The notes beneath the pieces are model-generated. The model saw nothing but the letters and a program-made list of their open reading frames with translations. It searched no databases and was not told the DNA's origin. From Hyaloraphidium curvatum (lineage: Eukaryota; Monoblepharomycota; Hyaloraphidiomycetes; Hyaloraphidiales; Hyaloraphidiaceae), in assembly GCA_025558095.1 (NCBI GenBank), contig JAIVFI010000012.1:186001-250000 (forward strand): DNA of 64,000 nt. Reading direction: 5' to 3'. The position numbers and the translations under genes were made by a program. How positions within the stretch are numbered: position 1 is the first letter of the stretch; each line of letters begins with the position of its first letter. Below, in pieces: positions 41,185 through 51,181 of the stretch.

Positions 41185-43029
41185 TCACTCGATCTGGAAC
41201 CGCGACCGCGCCGCCTCGGCCTTGCCCTTGTCCAGCACGATCACCGCCATCTCCCTCCCGTTGAAGCTCGCCGTGCGCATCGCACCCTCCATCGTCTCCT
41301 TGCCCTTCTCCTCGCCCTCGAGCTCGCGGAAGCTCAGCCGCGGGCCGGCGTGCATGAAGTACAGGTTGACGGCACCGGTCGCGAGGGTGCACAGGGCAAA
41401 GGAGAGCGCGCCGGCGAGGAACCACGTCATCCCGCCGACGGCGCCCTCGTACTCGGGCGCCGAGGGCGACGCGCGCACGAGCCAGAGGATGTAGCAGATG
41501 TAGCCGGCCCCGGCGAGGAGCAGGAACAAGAAGGCGGCCTGCAGCGCGGGGCTCTGCGTGCGCAGCGAGAGGAACCCCAGGGCGGCGCCGAGCACGACGA
41601 GGGAAAAGATGCCGACGGCCATGCCGGCGATGTAGCCCGCGGAAAAGTTCTGCGCGGGGTTGAAGAGCACGAGCATGGTCCACTGCACGGCAAAGGAGAG
41701 GAAGAAGAAGCCGGCGACCTTGAGGAAGACCTGGTGCACGTGGTGCCACCACATGCGCCGCACGACCTCCTTGCTGGCGCCCAGCCTGCGGAACTTCTGC
41801 CAGCCGATGGTCTGGTAGATGCGCCAGCCCAGGAGGACCCAGGTGAGCAGGAAGAAGCCGTTGACGGCGGCCTGCACGATGACCAGCACGCGGTGCGACT
41901 CGTTGTACGCGACCGGGAAGCTGACCGACCCCGGGTCGCGCATCAGCGTCGGCCACATGGTCATGGACATGTCCCGCGAGCCGACCTCCTGGAAGATCTG
42001 CACGACCGTGTACGAGAAGCAGCACACCTGCACGATGAAGAAGGCGATGATCTCGACCGTGTTGCTGTTGGCGACGGCCTCGAGGTAGATGAAGAGGAGG
42101 AACACCTGCGCCATGAGGAAGATGACGTGGTACGAGAGCAGCGACCGGTAGGCCAGCGAGATCTGCGTCCACGTGGCGTCGGGGATCGGCCGCACGTGCG
42201 CCTCGAACCCGGCGACCCAGTTGACCGTCGTCGCGTGCACGGCGAGGATGGCGGAGGACAGTGCGACGTTGGCGAGGGCCTGCGCGCACATGTCCACGAA
42301 GCCGGCCTGGATGGCCGGGGAGTCGGTGCCCAGGGCGCGCTGCAGCAGGCTCCGGGAGCGGCCCTTGCTGCCGCAGTCCAAACAGAAGAAGTGAGAGGGG
42401 CAGCAGCGGGTGTCCTTTGCCGGCGAGCGGGAGGAGGTGGCGGCCGCCGACTGCGCCGAGACGGTGGCGTTGTCGTACGAGGGCGACAGCGGGGAGAGGG
42501 GCGAGAAGGGGCCCATTGTGCCGGTCGAGGTCGGCGAGAGCACCTTGCTTCCTGTTCCCGTCTGGTAGCGGTCGACGTAGGTTGCGGCGGTCGAGGCCGA
42601 CGAGGCGTTGCGGAGCGGATAGCCTGCCCCGCGTAGCGCGGTGATGAGGTGCGGCGGCACGGCCGACAACGGCGGCAGCGCATCGTGCTCGCCGAAATCG
42701 CTGTCCGTGCGGACGACGTACACGTCCGCCCAGTCGACGCCGGAAGGGCGGGGCGCCGCCTCGACGGCCGGTGGGAGCGAGTGCGCCGTGGCCGCGGACA
42801 GCTCGCCGTCGCCGACGCCTCCGGTCCGCGGCAGGCTGTCAAAATGGCCGCCGTCTTCGCCGTATAGCGACGCGGCGTCGGGGTTCGCGACGACGATTGT
42901 GCGCGGCGGCCGCGCGTCGACGGGCGTGCGCTGCAGCGTCTCCGCCTCGCTGCCACCCGCCGTCGAGTCGGTCGGCGACGGGTCCAAAAGCGGCGGCAGC
43001 TCAGCAGACGTCGGCGAGGGCGTCGCCAT
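41185..43029 (-). CDS. UPF0658-like multi-pass Golgi membrane protein
   Basis: 614 residues from ATG 43029 (MATPSPTSAELPPLLDP); longer upstream frames exist but lack an ATG with coding-like sequence. The first 210 residues are Ser/Thr/Pro-rich and cytosolic-like. The C-terminal 400 contain about eight hydrophobic helices, including ALSSAILAVHATTVNWVAGF, YHVIFLMAQVFLLFIYLEAV, VEIIAFFIVQVCCFSYTVV, VNGFFLLTWVLLGWRIYQT, VFLKVAGFFFLSFAVQWTML and ALGFLSL...AAFLFLLLAG. Helix order and signatures such as NTVEIIAFFIVQ and WRIYQTIGWQKFRRLGA resemble fungal UPF0658 Golgi proteins of unknown role. Single exon; the start of the upstream GT32 gene is 106 bp below its stop. Confidence 0.65.
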   Translation of the reverse strand: MATPSPTSAELPPLLDPSPTDSTAGGSEAETLQRTPVDARPPRTIVVANPDAASLYGEDGGHFDSLPRTGGVGDGELSAATAHSLPPAVEAAPRPSGVDWADVYVVRTDSDFGEHDALPPLSAVPPHLITALRGAGYPLRNASSASTAATYVDRYQTGTGSKVLSPTSTGTMGPFSPLSPLSPSYDNATVSAQSAAATSSRSPAKDTRCCPSHFFCLDCGSKGRSRSLLQRALGTDSPAIQAGFVDMCAQALANVALSSAILAVHATTVNWVAGFEAHVRPIPDATWTQISLAYRSLLSYHVIFLMAQVFLLFIYLEAVANSNTVEIIAFFIVQVCCFSYTVVQIFQEVGSRDMSMTMWPTLMRDPGSVSFPVAYNESHRVLVIVQAAVNGFFLLTWVLLGWRIYQTIGWQKFRRLGASKEVVRRMWWHHVHQVFLKVAGFFFLSFAVQWTMLVLFNPAQNFSAGYIAGMAVGIFSLVVLGAALGFLSLRTQSPALQAAFLFLLLAGAGYICYILWLVRASPSAPEYEGAVGGMTWFLAGALSFALCTLATGAVNLYFMHAGPRLSFRELEGEEKGKETMEGAMRTASFNGREMAVIVLDKGKAEAARSRFQIE

Positions 43030-43213
43030 CGCGGGAATCCCGGGGCGGGCACTGCTGTTTGTGCACTTCGTGGCTTGGACTCGCGAACGGGTCCACGCGC
43101 CGCGGCGATGCGGACCCCCGAAGCGGCAGCACAGCAGAGCAAGGCCACTCGGCAAAGAGATTTTGCCAAGCGTACTAGCGTTGCCGATTCTATTCGGCAA
43201 AGAAGGCAAACAG

Positions 43214-43269
43214 GGCGCCGATGGATGAATAGCCGTGGCGTGGGACAGGGCGCAGATGGATGAATAGCC
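43214..43269. repeat. Short tandem direct repeat
   Basis: GATGGATGAATAGCC preceded by GGGCGC occurs twice with a period of about 35 bp, upstream of the UPF0658-like gene start and beyond the epoxide hydrolase stop. It looks like a simple tandem duplication. Confidence 0.6.
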
Positions 43270-43283
43270 ATTGCGGTGCCGAG

Positions 43284-44619
43284 CTACGCGAGCGAGTTGA
43301 GGAACTTGATGAGGATCTCGTTGACCTCCTTGGCCTTCTCCTGCTGGATCCTGTGGACCGACGGACGTCAGCGAGCCGTTCCCCACTGGCAATCCCGGCG
43401 TCCAACGCACCAGTGCCCGCAGTCGTCGATCATCTCGAGCGCCTTGATCTGGGGCAGCGCCTTCTTCATCGTGTCGATGCTGAAGCGTTGTCGACGGTCA
43501 GCGTTGACTTCCCGCACTCGAGCGCGACGGAGGGACCCACTAGTCGGGCGTATTGTGCGCAATGGTGTCACCCCAACTGCCGATATAGCAGAAGGGCCGG
43601 TCGTAGACCTTGCCCACGAAGGGCGCGAGGCAGTTGAACGCGCGGCCCATGTTTCTGTAGTAGTTTAGCCCGCCGCGGATGCCGCTCTTCTTGAGCTCGT
43701 TCACGTAGACCTCCAGGTCCTCCTCGGTGAGCCACGCGGGGAGCTTCGCGGGCACGATCGACTTGAGGTACTCCATCAGGGACTTGTCCCCGGGCCAGTG
43801 CCCGTCGCAGGGTTCCTTCAGCACCCCGTCGCGGACGGCTTCGCCCGAAATGAGGTACATGAAGCCCAGCACGAAAGTGCGCATGTCGGCCTCGATCTCC
43901 TTCTCGACCTCGGGGCTCTGGAAGTATCTGTACCAGCACGTCGTGGGGCGGAGGAGAGCGAGGCGAGGCCGACACGGTGAGCAGGCGGGCCAGGCGGCGG
44001 CACGTCGTGGGGCGGAGGAGAGCGAGGCGAGGCCGACACGGTGAGCAGGCGGGCCAAGCGGCGGGCGGCGGGGCGGTACCGACAATCTGTAGTAGTTCCT
44101 CCCGGCAGCCGCAGCCTTCCACACGTCGTCGATGGTGACGCCGTCCGGGATCGGCCCGAAGAACGACGGGGGCAGGAACGGCACGGACATGAGGCACATG
44201 GAGGTGAACACGTCGTCGCGCATTATCGCCGCCTGCGCGGCAACGCCGCTGCCCCAGTCGTGGCCGACGATCGTGGCCGTCTTGTAGCCCAGCGCGGCGA
44301 CGGCGCCCACGCAGTCGCCCGCGAGCTCCGTGATGAGGTACTTGTCCAGATCGGCGGGCTTGTACGAATCCCCGTAGCCGCGCATGTGCAGCGCGACCGC
44401 GTGGTAGCCGGCATCGGCGAGCGCAGGGATCGTGTGCCGCCACGAGTACCTGCGCGATGGGCGGCGTCAGCGCGGGCTGTCTCCCATCGGGAAGGGAGAG
44501 ACCCACCAGGACTCGGGGAAGCCGTGGACGAGAAGCACGAGCTTGCCCTCCGGGCCCGCCTCGGCGACGCCGAACTCCCGGCCGTTGATGGTAATCTTCC
44601 GCTGCTTGATTTCGACCAT
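43284..44619 (-). CDS. Epoxide hydrolase (alpha/beta hydrolase)
   Basis: Opens epoxides to diols. ATG 44619 starts MVEIKQRKITINGREFGVAE, with the oxyanion motif VHGFPES, spliced ESW|YSWRHTIPALADAGYHA. MRGYGDSYKP is followed by the nucleophile elbow IVGHDWGSGVAAQAA, in which Asp is the catalytic nucleophile. The cap region has NYYR|LYFQSPEVEKEIEADM across an intron, and VNELKKSGIRGGLNYYRNM with a ring-opening tyrosine. The catalytic histidine lies in MIDDCGHW, joined to IQQEKAKEVNEILIKFLNSL, stop 43284-43286. About 330 residues, normal for the family. The cap intron contains a 64-bp tandem duplication (43937-44064). Divergent from the TMEM53-like gene by 93 bp. Confidence 0.9.
43937..44064. 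repeat. 64-bp tandem duplication inside an intron
   Basis: Two adjacent near-perfect 64-bp copies starting CACGTCGTGG at 43937 and 44001, differing at about one base. They lie wholly within the GTCGGT...TACAG intron of the epoxide hydrolase. The duplicated DNA remains open in one frame, so ORF callers read through it. Confidence 0.85.
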
Positions 44620-44712
44620 GTTCGGTAAACGCGGGAGTCGCGGGAGGGTTTTGAGACGCGCAGGTCCGATCGGCACGAGAACACCCGAAGCGCCCGTCTC
44701 CCCGGCGCAGAA

Positions 44713-45706
44713 ATGGCGCAGGTGGCCTCGCACGTCGACATCCCGCTGAACGATGCCCAAGGGCTCTTTGCCACGCTGCATCTGCGGGCCAACGCGCCCC
44801 CCCGCAATCCGGTTGCGATCCTCTTCGGCTGGACCGGCTCCTCCGCGCGGATGCTGGAAAAGTACGCGGCGGGCTACAGGGCGCGGGGATTCCACGTCAT
44901 GGCGGTGCCTTCGCGGTTCCACTTCGGCCTGACGTTCAGCGTCTACTCCCTGGACCGCCTGCGGAAGGAGATGGACGTCGTCGTCGACGCGCTGAAGGAG
45001 CACCTCCCCGGCGTCCTCGGGCCCGAATCGGGACAGCCCGAGCAGGTCGTCGTCCAGGTGTTCTCCAACGGGGGCTCACACTCGCTGTACCATTTCCTGT
45101 CGAACCTGGATCGGCGGCGCGAGGCGGGCGAGCAGGTCTCGCTGTCCAAGACCGTGCTGCTCGTCATGGATTCGTCGCCCAACCTGAAGGGCGAAGTCGA
45201 GCGGGCGCAGTTCTCCCTCAGCGCCATCCGCGGCTTTGCGCGTTTCCTGATGCCGAACTTGGGTTGGAAAGTGAGCCGCCTCGATCACGTCGCGGCCCGA
45301 TGGATGCTAACTGTCCTGCCAGCCGACGCCCACCAACGAAACCCTGGTCTTCATGATCGCCCTCGTCACATTCCCCGCGATGCTTCTCGCGCGGCCCTTC
45401 CTCCCCTTCGTGGCCCCGTCGCTCGCCGGCCACGACTTTTCGACCGAGGTCCGCGCCGCGCTCACCTCCCCCGAGTTCGACCGCGCCCTCCGCCTCTTCC
45501 TCTACGGCCCGGGCGACATCATGGTGCCGGCCGAGGGCATCCGGATCTTCAGGGACGACGAGATGGCGAGGCTGGGGAAGGACAGGATCTCGTTCAGGGA
45601 GTTCGAGGGTAGCGCCCACGTGCAGCACGGGATGAAGTGGCCGAAGGAGTACTGGGAGGCGGTGGACGGGGCACTGAACAAGGCAGGGATCAAGGCTAAA
45701 CTGTAG
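44713..45706 (+). CDS. TMEM53/PaxU-like (DUF829) alpha/beta hydrolase
   Basis: 313 residues in two exons (44713-45270, 45323-45706), with a 52-nt intron that has a GTGAGC donor and GCTAAC branch site. Landmarks of the DUF829 family: VAILFGWTGSSARMLEKYA, GYRARGFHVMAVPSRFHF, VVVQVFSNGGSHSLYHFL (nucleophile-elbow position, SNGGS), LLVMDSSP, and at the C-terminus FLYGPGDIMVPAEGIRIFRD and FEGSAHVQHGMKWPKEYW, which contain the late acid and histidine. A hydrophobic helix (TLVFMIALVTFPAMLLA) suggests membrane association. Relatives include TMEM53 and the fungal PaxU-type proteins; biochemical role unsettled. Shares a promoter region with the epoxide hydrolase. Confidence 0.85.
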
Positions 45707-45752
45707 ACAACAGCTAGATGACTCCAATGCGATGACAAAATCAGAAGTGCGA

Positions 45753-46926
45753 TCACCGTCCCATGACCTCCACGCGCTTGAACTCGGAATCGTCCTGCTT
45801 GACGATCTCGTGGTTGGGTTTGCCGTGCCTTTTGGCCCACGACCACGGGTCCGTGCCGAAGAACCGGTCGAGGTACGTGAAGAAGCTCTGGTAGCACACC
45901 CAGGTCTAAAGAAAGCGTGTCAAGGCATGCCGCAACCAAGCATGATGAACCCACGTCTTTGTGATGTTGATCATGATATCCGTTTCCCGCCGTAACCCAC
46001 TGCATCGGGTCCCACGGGTGGGCGAAGCCGCAGTGTGCGTGGGACGCCATATAGATATAGGTCACAATGAAAGCGATGAAGACGTGGACTGTTGGCGGGA
46101 AAGATCACGACATTGCTCAGGCCCAACGGAAGCGTGCTTACTGTTCATGCGGCAGGTCGCAGCCGTGAGGATGAGCGGCAGCCTGTCCACTGGAGGATTT
46201 TGGCGCGGTCAGTTTCGAACAAACAAGGGGCGCCCAGAAACGTACTCAGGAGAAGATCCACGAATGCCAAGTGGCCTCCGACGAACACGTTGACTACCTT
46301 GAATTCGTGGTGCTTCTTCTGCAAACGGGAAGGAAGTAAGCATTCCGACATCGATGGCATAGTTGCAAGACGCCCACGTGGATGGTCTTATACAGGTAAG
46401 GGAAGTAATGGAGAGTAGCGTGGATCCAGAAGAGGTACCTGTTCCAAAAGGAGGTCAACGACGCTGCAAAGGGGCCACTTTGCATAGGAGAGTACCAATC
46501 CCAGACGAGCACAGCCCCGGCAAGCTCGAACGCCAACCCGAGGGCACCCCGCTTCGGCAGCGCCGCTTTCGTTATGTCCATGCGGTCGGCCCCGTTGAGC
46601 TTGCCAATGATCCACAGCGTCCCGGCGATGAAGAGCGGGGAAATCGTGAAGCGCGCCTTGGAGGCCTCTTGCTTCTTCTCCGCCACGAACTCGTCGGGCA
46701 CCCGCTTGCCCTTCTGGATCCGGTACTCTTCCCAGACCTTAGCGTGGTCGATGTAGTCCCAGAATCGGGCCGTTCCCTCGCCGACCACAACGGCGATGCT
46801 CCAAATCATGAACACCGACGTCCAGAAGGGGCCAATGTAGGAGGCGAGGGTGCTCGTAAAGGCCAGGTAGTAAGAAGGCCATTGAGCGGTCGCAAAGGTG
46901 ACGGCAAGTGCCGGGATGCCGAGCAT
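45753..46926 (-). CDS. Sterol desaturase / fatty acid hydroxylase family protein
   Basis: Membrane di-iron enzyme. ATG 46926 (MLGIPALAVTFATAQ), helices in YYLAFTSTLASYIGPFWTSV, and histidine boxes HATLHYFPYLYKTIH|KKHHEF (HxxxH and HxxHH, split by an intron), HAHCGFAHPWDP and the final GYHDQHHKD. After that come TWVCYQSFFTYLDRFFG and the tail EVMGR, stop 45753-45755. Introns are GT-AG; the one after GGHLAFVDLLLS is the least certain. The set of histidine clusters is that of ERG3/ERG25/SCS7-type enzymes, so the substrate is probably a sterol or long-chain lipid. About 320 residues. It lies downstream of an omega-hydroxylase-type P450 on the same strand. Confidence 0.85.
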
Positions 46927-47340
46927 TTCTGTTGGGAGGGCACGCAATGTGAGCGAGAGTCCGAGGATGGGAGACAGGCCGCGACGCCCTGGCTGCTCTC
47001 GGCGTCGCCGTCGCCGCGCAATGAATGCGGGAAGATACTCGCCTGCGTGCGACCGAGCGTGTGGACAGCGGGAACTGGGCAGGCGAGCGTTCGGCGACTC
47101 CTCTTCGCCACAGTTCTGAGGAAGGTGGCGAAAGGCAGGGTCTCGCAGACCAACAAGGAGCTCGCGATCGGAAGCGCAACCAAACGGAGCGCGACGATTG
47201 AATCATCAGCACAGATATGTACAAGTAAGCAAGACCAACTACAGGGAGCGTCGCATCCCTTCCTTCGCGCCAATCACCCAAACTCCTCGCGGCTCCAGAT
47301 CTGTCCGGTCGCCAAGCCGCCAGGCGCATGCGGTACCAGC
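46927..47340. other. Intergenic between P450 and sterol-desaturase-like gene
   Basis: Contains hydrophobic but unsupported frames on the minus strand. An acceptor-like CCCTCCCAACAG lies just before the ATG at 46926, so a non-coding 5' exon is possible. Nothing else recognised. Confidence 0.4.
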
Positions 47341-49466
47341 TCATTCCGTCTCCTTGTCCTCGACGAGGTGTACCCGGAAGTGGATTCCACCGCGAAGAGC
47401 AAGGGTGAGCTGCTGGTCGTACCTCCCGAGACGCTTCGCCGGGTCCTCGTTCCACACGGCCCACTTCTCGGGCGAGTTCTCGTCCACGAGTTCGAGGTGG
47501 AAAGAAGAGAGAATGGCCGCCAAGATGACCTGCGCCTCTTGCGTAGCCACTGATTGGGAGATCGTCAGCATCCGTGAGCATCGACAGCATCCGCATAAAA
47601 CCCACTGTTCATGCCGAGGCAGATCCGAGGGCCGGCGCTGCAGAGGGGCAACATATCAGCAACAGACCAGCACCGGTCACCCAAGACGGGCTCACTTGAA
47701 GGCGGGCCACTTGAAGTTCGACTCCTTGACGAGATCGCCCTGCGCCGAGAACCACCTTTCCGGCTTGAACACCTCAGCATCGGGGCCCCAGATCTTCTCC
47801 AGCCGGCCCATGATCCAAGGGAAGAACATGAGCGCGTCGCCCTTGTAGACCTTGGTTCCGGTTCCGGGAAGCACGTCGTCGCGCGAGGCCTCCTTCACGT
47901 TGGCGGGCACGTTCGGGTGCAGCCGCAGGACCTCGTTGAACACGGCCGTCGTGTACTTGAGCTTGGACATGTCGTCGTAGCCCGGCAGCACAACAGGCGG
48001 AGACGCGGGGTCCTTCTGCTCCGATCGGGCCAGCTTGCCCATGAGCTCGTCGCGCGTCTTCTTCTCAACCTCGGGGTGCGAGTGGAGGTTGTAGAAGACC
48101 CAGCAGAGCGTCTGAGCGGTGGTGTCGCGGCCGGCTGGGAAGAATTGCGTGTAAGGCAGGCAGCAGATCCACGAAGAGCGCACACGACCCACCGAGAAGG
48201 AAGTTGATCGCGACGTCCTTGAGCTGCGCGTCCGTGAGCTCCGAGCCGTCCTCGTTCTTCGTCGCCATGAAGAGGTCGAGGAGATCCCGCATCTTGTAGT
48301 CCTTCTCCCCGTCCGCCGACGATCCCGCCTCGCCCGCCTTTACCAGGCGCCTGCGCTTCTGGGCAATGACATCGTAGGCGAAGGACTCGATCGTGTTCTG
48401 CCACTTCCGGACCTCCTTCTCCCGACCATTGAACTTTTCCTCGATGTTCCAGATCGGCGAGAAGGAGCGGCTGGTGACTACCCGGTTGAGGCTGTCGAAA
48501 GCCTCGGCGAACTCGACTGCGCATCGGGCGAACTTAGCCTAGGCCATCTCGAATGCGCCATCGAAACTCACTCCTCGGCAGAACATAGGTGCCCGTCTTC
48601 TCATCCTTCTTCGCCGCGCCGTCCAGGTTGCCGAGCTCCACGCCGAAAGCGATCCGCACGAAGGACTCCATCGTCGACCGCAGGAGGAGGTCCTGCAGGT
48701 CGATCCGGGCGCCCATGTCGTGCGCGGCGCGGAGGTGGCGCCGGACCTTGAGGGCGTCGGCCTGGAACACGGGGCCGTAGTAGTCGCGGAAGTTGCCTGG
48801 ATCGCGAACCGCGGCGTCAGGTCCGGCGGGCGAACAGTGAGCCGGCGAGGGACCCACGGCCGTTGAAGATTGAGGATGCCGTCTTTCGCTGCACGGACCA
48901 TGCGTGGCCATCAACTGCAAAGATCCCGTCGCCGAGCAGCGGCTTGCCGAGGATGTAGTTGTCGTGGCCCTTGACGTAGGTGTAAGGGTCGCGAAGGACG
49001 TGCTCCACGTCCTTGACGTTGGTGATGGTGATGCTCTCGTTGACGACCTTCCCGTTGAAGGTCAGGAAGGGCGGGATCGGGAACCCGATGCCCATGCGGA
49101 AGACGTCGCCGTATTTGCGCGTGAGCTCGAGCTGCGACTCGATGAAGTAGTTCTGGGTGTCCGTGAAGAGGGGCAGGTGGCCGAGCACGGGCACGACGCC
49201 CTCCTTGACCAGAGGGGCGTCGGGCCTCTCCTTGTCGCTCCGCGTGAACATGGCGCGGTCGGGGTAGGCGAAGTAGAGGTCTAGGAGACAGGCGGCGGCA
49301 TGAGCCCGTGCTCGACAGAGAGAGCGCAAGGGAGCTCACAGAGGACAAAGAGGGTTCCAATCAAGGCTGCCGTCAAGCTGAAGATGAGGCTGTATGTGAA
49401 AATGGCCTGGACGAGGCCCATGTGCGAAGGGACGAGGGCGCCGAGGGCGCCGAAGAGGGAGGACAT
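47341..49466 (-). CDS. Cytochrome P450, CYP52-like omega-hydroxylase type
   Basis: ATG 49466 (MSSLFGALGALVPSHMGLV), membrane anchor IFTYSLIFSLTAALIGTLFVL, then intron to DLYFAYPDRAMF. PVLGHLPLFTDTQNYF, DGHAWSVQRKTASSIFN (C-helix WxxxR) and LLLRSTMESFVRIAFGVEL follow. The I-helix is canonical, AGRDTTAQTLCWVFYNL. The K-helix is VFNEVLRLHPNVP (ExxR), then ALMFFPWIMGR and AEVFKPERWF. The haem loop AGPRICLGMN is on a small exon, followed by ATQEAQVILAAILSSFHLEL and the C-terminal strand GGIHFRVHLVEDKE, stop 47341. About six exons. The AGRDTTAQTLCW and PERWF...GPRICLG patterns are those of fungal CYP52/plant CYP86-type alkane or fatty-acid hydroxylases. Works plausibly with the lipid-oxidation genes nearby (inference). 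Confidence 0.9.
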
Positions 49467-49720
49467 CGTTGCGGGCAGGCTCGGCGCTCAGATTCCTCCA
49501 ACGAAATGAAGTAGCGGCGGACCGGAGACCGGCGCGGTCCCGCTGATATCTTGGGGGTTCCGTGGAAGCGGAACGGAGGCGCCGGCAGAACCAAGCGAAG
49601 GGACCGCGGGCGGTGTGGCCAATGCTCATGGCGCTAACGCGATCGTCCGCACTTCACTGCGCCCGCTTCTCTTTCAAATTCGAGGAAGGTACTTCCAGAA
49701 TATGCGATTCGAAAGGCCCA

Positions 49721-51110
49721 TCAACGCGATCCGCCTCCTCCGAACCGCTCCTCGGCCAAACGCTTCAGCATTTCCATGTTCGCGCGATCCTTGTCCTTCA
49801 TCGCCTGGAACCGGTCCTGGTTGAGCTCGGCTTTCCGCTGGGACTCCTTTTCGCGGAACTGCTCTTTCCGCGCCATCGCCGCGTTGCGGGCGGCCAACCT
49901 GGAGGGTGGGGAGGCGTCAAAAGCTGCCTTCCGGACAAGCACTGGATTGATCGTCCCTACCTCGACTTGAAATCGTCCCCTCCGCCCATCAAATCCCCCT
50001 CACCCAGCTCCATGTCGTAGTCCCTCTCCTCCCCGGACCTCCTCCACGCGTTTTCCGCCTTGCGCTTCGCGATCGCCGCGTCCCGCCCCGTCTCCCGCGG
50101 CGCCAGCTCGTCCAGCGCCTCCTCCCTGTCCTTGCGCTCGGCCTTCCTCGCCACCTTTGCCCGCGCGGCGAGGGCGCGCTCGTCGTCCGAGTCGTCGCCG
50201 GCCGGAGAGGGGCCGGGGCCCGGCATGGCGGCGGGACCCATGACCCGCCGGGGACCGGCTGCCGTGCCGGCGGAGGCCGAGGAGGTGCCCAAGCCGCCGA
50301 TGCCCTCGGTGCTGCGCTCGACGTCACCACGGGCCCGCGAGACCTCGTCCGCGGCCACGTTTTTGAAGGACCATTGGTGGGAAGTCCGCACGTGGGGCAC
50401 GGAGGAGGGCGCGATGCCCTTGTAGAACTTTGAGGAGAGGGAGAAGGAGTTCCACTTGTCGACGAACTGCAAATCGGCGTGTCAGACGACATCCTGGGTG
50501 TGACAGCAAGAGGAAAGTCCACCTTCTTGAAGTAGCGCCTGGCCTCCTTGGTATCGAGCTCCTCCGCGTGCAGCTTCTTCTTCTCCTTCAGCCACAGCGC
50601 AAACTCGGTCGCTTTGGCGTAGTAGTCCGCCTCGGAGATCTGCGGTATCAGGGCGCGAGCCTGCTTCGTGGCCTCATCCGTCTCCGAGCCAGACGACGAA
50701 GACGCGTCCTTCTTGGACTTCCTCCGCTTCTCCGACTTGCGGTCGTCGCGGTCCCTGTCCTTCGAGTCCCGCTCCCGGCCGGGGTCCTTGTCGCGACGCG
50801 ACTTCTCCTTCCGCCTGTCGCGGTCGTCGTCGCTCCGGTCGCCCCGCCGGTCCTCGCGCCGCTCCGCTTCCCGCCGCCCATCTCTCCGGTCATCGCGGCG
50901 GTCATCTCGCCGGTCGTCGCGCCGGTCGTCCCTCCGCTCGTCGCGCCGGCGGTCGGCGTCCCCGTCGCGGCTGTCCCGCCGCTCGCGGTCGCGGCTGTCC
51001 CTCCGCCGCTCGCCGCGGTCGCGCGAGTCCCGCCGGCGCTCGCCCGGAGAGCGGTCGCGCCCGTCACCGCGTTCGCGCGACCGCTCCCGGGGACGCTCGC
51101 GGGAAGTCAT
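49721..51110 (-). CDS. RS-domain nuclear protein, likely splicing-associated
   Basis: ATG 51110 (MTSRERPRERSRERGDGRDR). The N-terminal 130 residues are Arg/Asp/Ser dipeptide-rich (RDDRRDDRRDDRRDD), then KRRKSKKDASSSSGSETDE. The conserved-looking core is ADYYAKATEFALWLKEKKK, LDTKEARRYFKK, and after an intron FVDKWNSFSLSSKFYKGI. That WLKEEK...FVxxWNxGKLxxxFYKGI pattern recurs in a eukaryotic family of SR-rich nuclear proteins. The C-terminal exons encode RDAAIAKRKAENAWRR and NAAMARKEQFREKESQRKAE, stop 49721. About 390 residues with three exons. No RRM is visible, so it is probably a spliceosome-associated or RNA-processing factor rather than a classical SR protein. Confidence 0.65.
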
Positions 51111-51181
51111 GAATGTTGAGGTGAACGCTCACCCCACTTCGTCTCCGTCTCGACGAAGAGATCACTCCGAATCAGATCCGT

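Noticed and set aside
41081-42636. Long ORFs on both strands over the UPF0658-like gene
   Set aside because: Low-complexity Arg/Gly/His/Val composition and complete overlap with a convincing multi-pass membrane protein frame.
43540-44385. Epoxide hydrolase cap with a 50-residue Pro/Arg insert
   Set aside because: The insert is the tandem 64-bp repeat inside a GT-AG intron; splicing yields the family-typical NYYRLYFQSPEVE.
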